Made by a program: the position numbers and the translations under genes. The notes beneath the pieces were generated by a model. That model was given only the letters and a program-made list of their open reading frames with translations, did no database searches and was not told the origin of the DNA. DNA of 6,720 bases from Flavobacteriales bacterium (GTDB lineage: Bacteria > Bacteroidota > Bacteroidia > Flavobacteriales > Flavobacteriaceae), in the NCBI GenBank assembly GCA_003229235.1, contig QIIH01000486.1, positions 1-6,720 of the forward strand. Direction: 5' to 3'. This document shows positions 1 through 6,457 of this stretch, piece by piece. Every line of letters starts with the position of its first letter. The first letter of the stretch is position 1.

Positions 1-1335
1 GCCGGTAGTACTAGTAACTCGAGCCAAATATAAGCCCGTCGCCATGCCGCTAGTAGACAAAGAAATTTGAGTATCTCCGTTTGTAGTAACCGTGCCTATT
101 TTTGCTCCGCTAATAGTATAAAGTGTAATCTGTGATATTAGATCGTTGCTGCTTTCGATATATAGATTTCCAGTTCCTGCTGGTTGGTACCAGGTAAGAG
201 TACTAGAAAACGTTGTGTCTTGAGTAGATAGCGCAGCGTCAATTATTCTATAGATTTGTCCGCCTAGGCCAGCTACATATAATTCGTTGTCTACATCTTC
301 ACCAAAAGTAGACCAAGCATCAGAGGTGTTAATTACCCAAGTTAAATTGTTTGCTGCGTCTACGGTTCCAATTTCGCCAGAACAGATATCGGCAAAAATG
401 TAAAGACCATCCAATGTTGCATAATCAGATCCGCGATACACATAACCACCAGTAATAGAACATCGACCCCCTCCATGAGGGTATTCTGCAGCAGGAAACT
501 CCATGGTAGTCATAGATGGGCAACCAGCAGTGTTAAAAGGAGCATTCCCTTCATAACAGCGCCATCCATAATTGATACCTGGTGTTGTTGGGTCTACTTT
601 GTTAATTTCTTCTCTTGCGCTTTGCCCTACATCGGCAATCCAAAGATCGCCTGTATCGGCATCAAAGCTAAAGCGCCAAGGATTTCTAATTCCATAGGCC
701 CAAATCTCATCTAAGCCATCAGGGTCACCTACCCATGGGTTATCTGCTGGTATGTAAGGTGCAGCAATATCAACATCTATGCGCAAAATTTTACCCAAAA
801 GTGTGGCTAAACTCTGTGCTCTATTACCCGGGTCGCCGCCACTACCACCATCGCCAGAGCCAATAAATAACATTCCGTCTGGGCCAAATTGTAAGGATCC
901 TCCATTGTGATTTAAAAAAGGCTGGGTAAAGTCTAACATTTTGAGTTCAGAACCTGCATCTGCGATATCTGGGTTGCCAGTACTAACCGAAAAGCGAGAT
1001 ACCTGTGTGTTGCTACTATTGTCTGTATAATACACATAAAAGTATCCGTTGGTATCATATTCTGGATGAAAAGCAAGCCCTAATAAGCCGCGTTCACCGC
1101 CAGAAGAGACTATGGGGGCTATGTTTAAAAAGGGCGTTGTGTTGGTTGTGCCGTCTGCATTGAGAATTTTAATAATTCCATCTTGTTCAACAATAAACAG
1201 GCGATCGTCGCCCGCATTTTGAATGTCGACTGGCTCTTGAAAGCCATCGGCAAAAAGTTCAACTTCGATGTCTTGGGCTTGTATGCTAGCAATTGTGCAT
1301 AGCAAAATAATGTAGGTAAAAATAGATTTAGTCAT
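1..1335 (-). CDS. Secreted PQQ-dependent sugar dehydrogenase-like protein with T9SS sorting domain (3' end beyond window)
   Basis: This is a 445-codon open frame with no stop inside the window. Residues 1-20 form a signal peptide (Lys at 3, hydrophobic stretch, likely cut after IQA before Gln21). The body matches the glucose/sorbosone dehydrogenase six-bladed propeller: GGERGLLGLAFHP at 79-91, NHNGG at 142-146 (H143 aligns with the catalytic His of soluble glucose dehydrogenase), GSGDGGSGGDPGNR at 159-172, YGIRNPWRFSFD at 214-225 (R217 is the likely PQQ-contacting Arg) and NYGWRCYEG at 255-263. Cys260, 272, 292 and 318 could form disulfides, as in HHIP-like relatives. From about residue 368 a separate domain ends in a SGMATGLYLARV stretch, typical of type A T9SS C-terminal domains; only its last few residues appear to be missing. 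The family oxidises aldose sugars using PQQ in the periplasm or outside the cell; the substrate here is unknown. It starts 74 bp downstream of the phosphatase gene. The family call is firm, the enzyme activity less so. Confidence 0.9.
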   Translation of the reverse strand, partial: MTKSIFTYIILLCTIASIQAQDIEVELFADGFQEPVDIQNAGDDRLFIVEQDGIIKILNADGTTNTTPFLNIAPIVSSGGERGLLGLAFHPEYDTNGYFYVYYTDNSSNTQVSRFSVSTGNPDIADAGSELKMLDFTQPFLNHNGGSLQFGPDGMLFIGSGDGGSGGDPGNRAQSLATLLGKILRIDVDIAAPYIPADNPWVGDPDGLDEIWAYGIRNPWRFSFDADTGDLWIADVGQSAREEINKVDPTTPGINYGWRCYEGNAPFNTAGCPSMTTMEFPAAEYPHGGGRCSITGGYVYRGSDYATLDGLYIFADICSGEIGTVDAANNLTWVINTSDAWSTFGEDVDNELYVAGLGGQIYRIIDAALSTQDTTFSSTLTWYQPAGTGNLYIESSNDLISQITLYTISGAKIGTVTTNGDTQISLSTSGMATGLYLARVTSTTG

Positions 1336-1409
1336 AAGGTGTTTTTTTAGCAGTTTTTTTTAAAGCCTAAAGTTAAGCAAAAAATAGAAGAGTAGTACGG
1401 GGTTATTAA
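1336..1409. other. Short AT-rich intergenic spacer
   Basis: This spacer lies between the phosphatase stop and the sugar dehydrogenase start, both genes reading leftward. It contains T- and A-rich runs but no inverted repeat that would make a convincing terminator hairpin. A partial -7 element (TAACTTTA, minus strand, 1375-1368) has no TTG at the spacing expected for the Bacteroidota housekeeping sigma factor. Whether the dehydrogenase has its own promoter or is read through from dnaA cannot be decided by eye. Confidence 0.4.
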
Positions 1410-1862
1410 TTACAATTGAGCAGCAATCTTCTGGCAGGCTTGATCCAACATATGGTAAACCTGTTTAAAGCCTTCTGTTCCGCCGTAATAGGGGTCGGGT
1501 ACATCTACATTTTCGCCTGGGAATAGTACTTCTAGTATAAGTCTGACTTTGCCTTTGTGTTCTGGTTTTTGAACAAGTTTGAGAACATTTTCAAGATTAG
1601 AGAGATCCATCACGTAAATTTTATCAAAACGTTCAAAATCTTCGGCTACGAATTGTCTACCGCGTTGTTGGCTAATATCTAAGCCATTTGCTTTGGCAAT
1701 TGCAATACTGCGTTTATCTGGTGGCTGGCCTATGTGCCATGAACCAGTACCCGCAGAATCTACTTGAGCTTTTGTTGGATCTACCTTTGTTTGGAGAATA
1801 CCATGCGCTAATGGGCTTCGACAAATATTGCCAAGGCAGACCATAAGTACTTTGGTAGGCAT
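1410..1862 (-). CDS. Low-molecular-weight protein tyrosine phosphatase
   Basis: This 150-residue protein has the normal length for the family, which hydrolyses phosphotyrosine in cytoplasmic proteins by way of a phosphocysteine intermediate. The P-loop CLGNICRS sits at residues 9-16: C9 is the nucleophile and R15 binds phosphate. The general-acid loop DPYYGG is at 122-128, with D123 as the expected proton donor and two tyrosines following it. S36-A37-G38-T39 matches the usual SAGT stretch. All catalytic residues are present, so it should be active. The ATG is 3 nt beyond the dnaA stop (TAAATAATG), so it is almost certainly cotranscribed with dnaA and perhaps translationally coupled. In other bacteria such enzymes often oppose tyrosine kinases of polysaccharide export, but no such gene is in this window, so the target is unknown. 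An arsenate reductase role is less likely, given the DPYY motif. Confidence 0.95.
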   Translation of the reverse strand: MPTKVLMVCLGNICRSPLAHGILQTKVDPTKAQVDSAGTGSWHIGQPPDKRSIAIAKANGLDISQQRGRQFVAEDFERFDKIYVMDLSNLENVLKLVQKPEHKGKVRLILEVLFPGENVDVPDPYYGGTEGFKQVYHMLDQACQKIAAQL

Positions 1863-1865
1863 TAT

Positions 1866-3293
1866 TTATAGAGTTAATTTCTTGTTGAGGTCTTCGACAT
1901 ATTTGCGGAATTGCTTGTCTGTAGCAGACAGGTTGTCTACTGTTTTACAAGCATGTAAAACGGTAGCGTGATCGCGTTTTCCGATTTGAGAGCCAATGCT
2001 CGCCAAAGAAGCCTTTGTAAACTTTTTAGCAAAGAACATCGCCAGTTGTCGCGCCTGTACAATATGACGCTTACGTGTTTTAGATTGAAGCGTATCTACA
2101 TCCATCTGGAAGTAATCGCTTACTACCTTCTGAATATAATCGATTGAGACTTCTCGCTTGGTATGCTTAACATAGTTGTCTACTATCTTTTTAGCAAGGT
2201 CGATAGTGATTTCACGTTTATTAAACGAAGAGTGCGCGATTAGGGAAATGATTGCGCCTTCTAGTTCGCGAATATTGGTCTTAATGTTGTTGGCTAAAAA
2301 TTCGACAATTTCCTCGGGCATATCCACTCCATCCCTAAAGAGCTTGTTTTTGATAATCAAGATGCGAGTCTCAAAATTGGGATGTTGCAATTCGGCAGAA
2401 AGCCCCCATTTGAAACGAGATAATAAACGCTGCTCAATGTCGATCATATCGACTGGCGCTTTGTCACTAGTTAAAATTACTTGCTTTCCGTTTTGGTGCA
2501 AGTGATTAAATATGTGGAAGAATACATCCTGTGTTCCTGCCTTTCCAGATAATAACTGAATATCGTCTACAATAAGGACATCGATAATTTGGTAAAAGTG
2601 AATAAAGTCGTTTCTGTTATTCTTTTTTACCGACTCAATATATTGTTGTGTGAATTTCTCTGCAGAAATATACAGCACGGTCTTTTCTGGGTACTTGTCT
2701 TTTATTTCTACACCAATAGCATGTACTAGATGCGTTTTCCCTAATCCTACTGCTCCAAAAATTAAGAGAGGATTAAACGAAGTGCCTCCGGGTTTGTTGG
2801 CTACTGCCATACCTGCCGAACGTGCTAATCTATTGGAGTCGCCTTCTAAAAAATTTTCGAAATTGTAATTAGGGTTGAGTTGTGATTCGATCTTTACATT
2901 GCGAATCCCAGGAATTACAAATGGGTTTTTGAGCTCAGGACTTTTATTCTTAATAGGAACATCAACCTCTTGCGACTTCATATGAGAGCGTTGTGTGCTA
3001 GGAATTTTTTCGGTAAACGGTTGTTTGTTGCCGTAAGTGTTTTCCATTTTGATAACGTAAACCAGTTTAGCCTGTTGTCCCAATTCCTTGGTCAATGCAA
3101 CTTTAAGTAAGGTTACGTAGTGCTCTTCTAGCCATTCGTAAAAGAATTTACTTGGCACCTGAATATTAAGAGCATTATCGGTAAGTTTTACTGCTTTAAT
3201 TGGTTCAAACCAAGTCTTATAGGCTTGTGGCGTTATGTTATCTTTTATAAAAGACAGACAAAGGTTCCAAACAGATTCAGCAGTTCTGCTCAT
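1866..3293 (-). CDS. dnaA: Chromosomal replication initiator protein DnaA
   Basis: DnaA binds DnaA boxes, oligomerises with ATP and opens the origin for helicase loading. At 475 residues it has the usual length. Domain I covers about residues 1-85 (W9, and the TPQAYKTWFEPI stretch at 21-32). A polar linker at roughly 86-135 is domain II. The AAA+ core follows: Walker A GAVGLGKTH at 180-188, Walker B VLIVDDIQ at 239-246, sensor I ILTSDK at 273-278, Box VII RLLSRF at 289-294 with R293 as the likely arginine finger, and sensor II NIRELEG at 340-346 (R342). Domain IV carries the TRKRHIVQARQLAM helix at 406-419 and the DnaA signature GKRDHATVLHACK at 438-450, which contacts the box. Walker A has Ala where many DnaA proteins have Gly (GGVGLGKTH), a harmless change within GxxGxGKT. 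The start gives a normal domain I with no extension. It is followed at 3 nt by a phosphatase gene. Confidence 0.99.
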   Translation of the reverse strand: MSRTAESVWNLCLSFIKDNITPQAYKTWFEPIKAVKLTDNALNIQVPSKFFYEWLEEHYVTLLKVALTKELGQQAKLVYVIKMENTYGNKQPFTEKIPSTQRSHMKSQEVDVPIKNKSPELKNPFVIPGIRNVKIESQLNPNYNFENFLEGDSNRLARSAGMAVANKPGGTSFNPLLIFGAVGLGKTHLVHAIGVEIKDKYPEKTVLYISAEKFTQQYIESVKKNNRNDFIHFYQIIDVLIVDDIQLLSGKAGTQDVFFHIFNHLHQNGKQVILTSDKAPVDMIDIEQRLLSRFKWGLSAELQHPNFETRILIIKNKLFRDGVDMPEEIVEFLANNIKTNIRELEGAIISLIAHSSFNKREITIDLAKKIVDNYVKHTKREVSIDYIQKVVSDYFQMDVDTLQSKTRKRHIVQARQLAMFFAKKFTKASLASIGSQIGKRDHATVLHACKTVDNLSATDKQFRKYVEDLNKKLTL

Positions 3294-3501
3294 AATAGAA
3301 ATTAGTGTGTTTTGAGTTGTTAGTTGCTGTCGAAAAGTAATAGAATAATGTGATTCCCTTACAATTTCTTAGCAATGCAAATATGTGAACAAATAAGTGA
3401 AAAAAAAAACGGTTTAGGTATTGAATTCTAACTTTTTTTTTCTCATACTATCGTTAGGTTAAATTTACAAAAAATATTAGCCTCATTCAAATATATTTTA
3501 G
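3294..3501. other. Divergent dnaA / thioesterase intergenic region
   Basis: This 208-bp, strongly AT-rich region holds the divergent starts of dnaA (leftward) and the thioesterase gene (rightward). It contains an A10 run at 3400-3409 and a T9 run at 3433-3441, 23 bp apart, which could bend the DNA or act as upstream promoter elements. I see no exact DnaA box (TTATCCACA or its complement); the nearest is TGTGAACAA at 3384-3392, with two mismatches, so there is no support for an origin or clear DnaA autoregulation here. For the rightward gene, the only TTG at workable spacing (3421-3423) pairs with a poor -7 (TACTATCG, 3446-3453), so its promoter is unresolved. No small gene or RNA is evident. 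Confidence 0.5.
3332..3364 (-). promoter_or_regulatory. Candidate dnaA promoter (Bacteroidota type)
   Basis: On the minus strand, TTG at 3364-3362 is followed after 22 nt by TACTTTTC at 3339-3332. This fits the Bacteroidota housekeeping consensus TTG-N17-23-TAnnTTTG with one mismatch (final C for G). Transcription would begin near 3325, leaving a leader of about 30 nt before the dnaA ATG. Such short elements arise by chance in AT-rich DNA, so the assignment is tentative. Confidence 0.3.
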
Positions 3502-3906
3502 ATGCTTTCACATTGTTGTAAATTAAGAGTTAGATATGGCGAAACCGATCAGATGGGAGTGGTGTATCATGGCTCTTATCCCGCGTATTTTGAGGAAGGG
3601 CGCACAGAGTGGCTTAGAGATTTAGGGGTTACCTATCGTTGGATGGAAGAAAATCAAATCATGTTGCCTGTGGTAGAAATCTCTATAAAATACAGCAAGC
3701 CAGCACGGTACGACGACTTACTTAAAGTATCTACTCAATTGCGAGAAATTCCTACGGTTAAAATCACCTTCGATTATGTCTTATTGAATGACCAAAACGA
3801 AACACTGGCAACTGCTTTTACAACCTTGGTATTTATAAACAAGGATACCAATAAAATTATGAAGGCGCCTCAATTTTTATTGAATAAAATAGAAAGTAGA
3901 ACTTAA
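3502..3906 (+). CDS. Acyl-CoA thioesterase, 4HBT / YbgC-type hotdog fold
   Basis: This 134-residue single hotdog-domain protein is of normal size for YbgC/4HBT thioesterases, which hydrolyse acyl-CoA esters in the cytoplasm, usually as tetramers. The N-terminal block RVRYGETDQMGVVYHGSYPAYFE at residues 9-31 is diagnostic: D16 matches the catalytic Asp of 4-hydroxybenzoyl-CoA thioesterase and H23 the conserved His. GRTEWLRDLG at 33-42 lies on the central helix, and YSKPARYDDLL at 64-74 is the usual second conserved block. The ATG puts the first motif a few residues in, as expected. It is transcribed divergently from dnaA across a 208-bp gap and converges on the YigZ-family gene with overlapping stops. 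The substrate (short-chain, aromatic or other acyl-CoA) cannot be told from sequence. No Tol-Pal genes adjoin it, so the ybgC symbol is not applied. Confidence 0.93.
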   Translation: MLSHCCKLRVRYGETDQMGVVYHGSYPAYFEEGRTEWLRDLGVTYRWMEENQIMLPVVEISIKYSKPARYDDLLKVSTQLREIPTVKITFDYVLLNDQNETLATAFTTLVFINKDTNKIMKAPQFLLNKIESRT

Positions 3907-4514
3907 TTTTCTTTAGGCCAATGTAAAACGACAGGATAGAGATTTACAAAAATTGTCTTTATTCTTTTTGCTTCTTTTTGTCTTATGGCTAATTGCATTT
4001 TGCAATCTAAATGATCTTTTTGAGTGACAATTCGCAAATCATTATCCTTAATTACTCGCATCACTTTGTTTAACATATCGTAATTAAATCTAATTGAGAA
4101 TGTGGTGTCTATAGTACGTTCTACAATCTGAGATTCGCTCAAGGCCATATTGGCGCTTGTTTTATATGCTTTGATTAATCCACCTACGCCTAGTTTGGTT
4201 CCGCCAAAATAACGCACAACTACCACTAACACAAAGGTTAAGTCAAAAGCCTGAATTTGTCCATAAATAGGAGCTCCAGCACTATTTGAAGGCTCTCCGT
4301 CGTCGTTAATTCTATATTCTTGATAGCGCTCTCCTAAACGATAGGCATAGCAAAAGTGTCTGGCTAGATGATGCTCTTTTTTAAGTTCAGCCAAACAATT
4401 TTTCACATCCTCGGTTGAATGCACTGGGTAGGCAACTCCAAAAAACTTGCTACTCCTATCTTTAAACAAGACTTCTGGGCTTTTGGCAGCTATGGTATTG
4501 TATGCGTCTTTCAT
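3903..4514 (-). CDS. YigZ / IMPACT family protein
   Basis: This 203-residue protein has the two-part build of bacterial YigZ proteins: an N-terminal IMPACT domain (about residues 10-125) and a C-terminal ferredoxin-like DUF1949-type region (about 135-203). The IMPACT signature is intact, with NDDGEPSNSAGAPI at 70-83 and RYFGGTKLGVGGL at 101-113, as is the HFCYAYR stretch at 53-59. The eukaryotic relative IMPACT regulates the kinase Gcn2. The bacterial role is not settled; nucleic-acid or ribosome-related binding has been proposed from structure, so no molecular function is assigned. It is the third gene of the ribD cluster, with its ATG 3 nt past the transporter stop. Its TAA overlaps the stop of the convergent thioesterase gene in a shared TTAA. 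The family call is secure, the function unknown. Confidence 0.92.
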   Translation of the reverse strand: MKDAYNTIAAKSPEVLFKDRSSKFFGVAYPVHSTEDVKNCLAELKKEHHLARHFCYAYRLGERYQEYRINDDGEPSNSAGAPIYGQIQAFDLTFVLVVVVRYFGGTKLGVGGLIKAYKTSANMALSESQIVERTIDTTFSIRFNYDMLNKVMRVIKDNDLRIVTQKDHLDCKMQLAIRQKEAKRIKTIFVNLYPVVLHWPKEN

Positions 4515-4517
4515 AAT

Positions 4518-5390
4518 TTAAATAGCAACGGCAACTAAAATGATACTAATAATAGCTAACAGTATTCCCAGCCAGTTTTTAGCTGATAGTTTTTCTTTAA
4601 ACAATCCAACTCCGACTAAGGTCGAAAACAATACAATCGCAACATTATTTAAAGTAAATACTGTCGAACTTTCTAAGGCCGGAATCCGCAGCGCTTGAAC
4701 CAAAAAGTAAATCGAAAAATAATTGGGCACTCCGAGCGCAATTCCGCCAAGAATATTTCGTGCGCTAAAGGTCACTTTTCCGCGGAGCTTGCCAATAGTT
4801 AAAAACACAATTCCCAAAATGGCAGCTGCTCCAAAAACGGTGGCAGAAAATACTGGGATTTCGTTTACACCTACATACGAATGTTCTAAAAATTTAATAG
4901 CTGTATCAATGATTCCGCTGCCTAAAAAAACCAATAAGGGTAATATTAAAACGCTTGCACCTTTAGTGTGATTGGCGTCTACCTTGCGGCTAGAGGTTAG
5001 ATAAACCGCTACTAGTGCGAGTATTATGCCAATTACTTTAAGGCTATTTGCACTTTCCTTATAAAATAGTAGCCCAAATAAAATAGGTATCACTAGGCTC
5101 ATCTTAAAGGCGACAGAGGTAACAGAAAGACCAGCGCGTTGTATAGTCACGGCCATAAGATTAAAAACAAGAATAAAAAGAGCGCCTAAAGCCACCGTTG
5201 GTAAAAACCAAGCTGTAGTACTAATCTCTTTAAATATTATTGGGCCATCAAAAGCAATAAAGCCACAGCTACACGCTACTATATAATTAACTACAATGGC
5301 CTGTAGTTTATTAATATTATAGCGATTAAAGAGTTTAAATACTATTAATATTATGGTAGAAGATAAGATAGAAAGAACCAAATAAATCAT
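4518..5390 (-). CDS. EamA / drug-metabolite transporter (DMT) family membrane protein
   Basis: This 290-residue, very hydrophobic protein has about ten predicted membrane helices (roughly 1-20, 32-47, 62-82, 90-109, 117-133, 146-165, 178-200, 213-233, 244-264 and 272-290). That is the double five-helix repeat of the EamA/DMT superfamily. Each half ends with the familiar pattern: a helix followed by FYKESANSLKVIG (109-121) and by LFKEKLSAKNWLGI (263-276). The matching positions of these acidic-basic turns show the internal duplication. DMT proteins move small metabolites across the inner membrane, and the substrate cannot be read from sequence. Its ATG overlaps the ribD stop (ATGA), so it is probably translated by coupling to ribD. 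A link to flavins or their precursors is only an inference from position. The start at MIYLVL opens directly into the first helix, as usual. Confidence 0.92.
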   Translation of the reverse strand: MIYLVLSILSSTIILIVFKLFNRYNINKLQAIVVNYIVACSCGFIAFDGPIIFKEISTTAWFLPTVALGALFILVFNLMAVTIQRAGLSVTSVAFKMSLVIPILFGLLFYKESANSLKVIGIILALVAVYLTSSRKVDANHTKGASVLILPLLVFLGSGIIDTAIKFLEHSYVGVNEIPVFSATVFGAAAILGIVFLTIGKLRGKVTFSARNILGGIALGVPNYFSIYFLVQALRIPALESSTVFTLNNVAIVLFSTLVGVGLFKEKLSAKNWLGILLAIISIILVAVAI

Positions 5391-6457
5391 ATATCCTCGG
5401 GAGTTGGAACCATTATTTTAAGGGAATCATTATCTATAGTTTGCTCGTCGATAACGATGCCTTTAATTTTAGGAGCACTCACGCCACTTTTAAAAGAATC
5501 TTTTCCAGTAAAAATACGAGCCTCATCCCAGAAACCTGAATCGATAAACTGCTGTAAAGTATAAGCGCCTCCTTCGATAATTAGAGATTGAATCCCTAAT
5601 ATTTTTGCATGGTTTATTATAGCCTTAATTATTGAATCACCACTAGCAACCCAATCTATGTTTTTAAAACTTTCGATTCCATCGAATGGGGAATTACTCA
5701 CGATAGTTGTAGCAGCTTGATCATTTAAAATAGCGGCATTTAAGGGAGTTTTATTTTGAGGGTCTATCACAAAGCGATGTGGGGAGTTGCCTTCTACGAG
5801 TCTGGTCGTAAGGCTGGGATTGTCTACAAGTACCGTGTTTATACCAACCAAAATGGCTTGTTCTTCACTGCGCCAGCGATGCACTACTTGTCTCGATGCT
5901 TTGCCCGTGATCCATACTGGTGCTGTTTTTTCTCGCTTTGACGGGCTAATAAATCCATCGTTAGATGCAGCCCATTTTAAAATAATAAAAGGACGTTGCT
6001 GTAATACGGAAGTAAAAAAACGTCTGTTTAGCCAAGTAGCCTCCTTTTCTAAAACACCTATTAAAACATTGCAACCAGTCTCTTGCAAAAGCTGTACACC
6101 TTTACCGGCAACTTTGGGGTTGGGATCTAGACTCCCAATGACGACATTTTTTATTTTATGCTCAATAATAAGGTTAGTGCATGGCGGTGTTTTACCGAAG
6201 TGACAGCAGGGTTCTAAGTTAACATATAAGGTAGCGTTTGACAACTGATTAATGTCTTTCACATTATTAATGGCGTTAACCTCTGCATGAGGGTTTCCGG
6301 CTTTTTTATGCCAACCTTCTCCAATTATCTTACCATCCAAAACTATTACGCTGCCTACCAAGGGATTAGGGTAGGTGCTGCCAAGACCTTTGCTTGCCAA
6401 TTGCAAACAACGCTGCATAAAATGTTGGTGATGATGTGCCAAAATTGACTCGCTCAT
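5387..6457 (-). CDS. ribD: Bifunctional riboflavin biosynthesis deaminase/reductase RibD
   Basis: RibD performs the second and third steps of riboflavin synthesis in the cytoplasm: deamination of the diaminohydroxy-phosphoribosylamino-pyrimidine, then NADPH-dependent reduction of the ribose side chain. The 356 residues hold both domains. The N-terminal deaminase (about 8-150) shows TYPNPLVGSVIV at 28-39, the zinc and catalytic motif HAE at 57-59, and PCCHFGKTPPC at 83-93; H57, C84 and C93 are the expected zinc ligands and E59 the proton shuttle. The reductase (about 155-350) shows KWAASNDGFIS at 161-171, GINTVLVDNPSLTTR at 205-219 and IIEGGAYT at 293-300. The usual Ser after the first zinc Cys is replaced by Cys85. 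It is the first gene of a cluster with the transporter (ATGA overlap) and the YigZ gene. No FMN riboswitch precedes it. Confidence 0.98.
   Translation of the reverse strand: MSESILAHHHQHFMQRCLQLASKGLGSTYPNPLVGSVIVLDGKIIGEGWHKKAGNPHAEVNAINNVKDINQLSNATLYVNLEPCCHFGKTPPCTNLIIEHKIKNVVIGSLDPNPKVAGKGVQLLQETGCNVLIGVLEKEATWLNRRFFTSVLQQRPFIILKWAASNDGFISPSKREKTAPVWITGKASRQVVHRWRSEEQAILVGINTVLVDNPSLTTRLVEGNSPHRFVIDPQNKTPLNAAILNDQAATTIVSNSPFDGIESFKNIDWVASGDSIIKAIINHAKILGIQSLIIEGGAYTLQQFIDSGFWDEARIFTGKDSFKSGVSAPKIKGIVIDEQTIDNDSLKIMVPTPEDI

Noticed and set aside
475..714. 79-codon plus-strand open frame
   Set aside because: It is antisense to the sugar dehydrogenase propeller, whose conserved motifs run through this stretch.
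2176..2505. 109-codon plus-strand open frame inside dnaA
   Set aside because: It lies antisense to the conserved AAA+ core of DnaA and its product resembles no family I know.
3384..3392. DnaA-box-like TGTGAACAA
   Set aside because: It has two mismatches to the consensus, stands alone and lies in AT-rich DNA, so it is not enough to call a box or an origin.
3889..3915. Possible terminator hairpin (AGAAA with TTTCT) at the convergent stops
   Set aside because: It has only a 5-bp AT-rich stem with a long loop, too weak to call.
5787..6203. 138-codon plus-strand open frame inside ribD
   Set aside because: It is antisense to RibD, whose motifs are intact across the same bases; the product is rich in Ser, Thr and Cys and has no recognisable domain.
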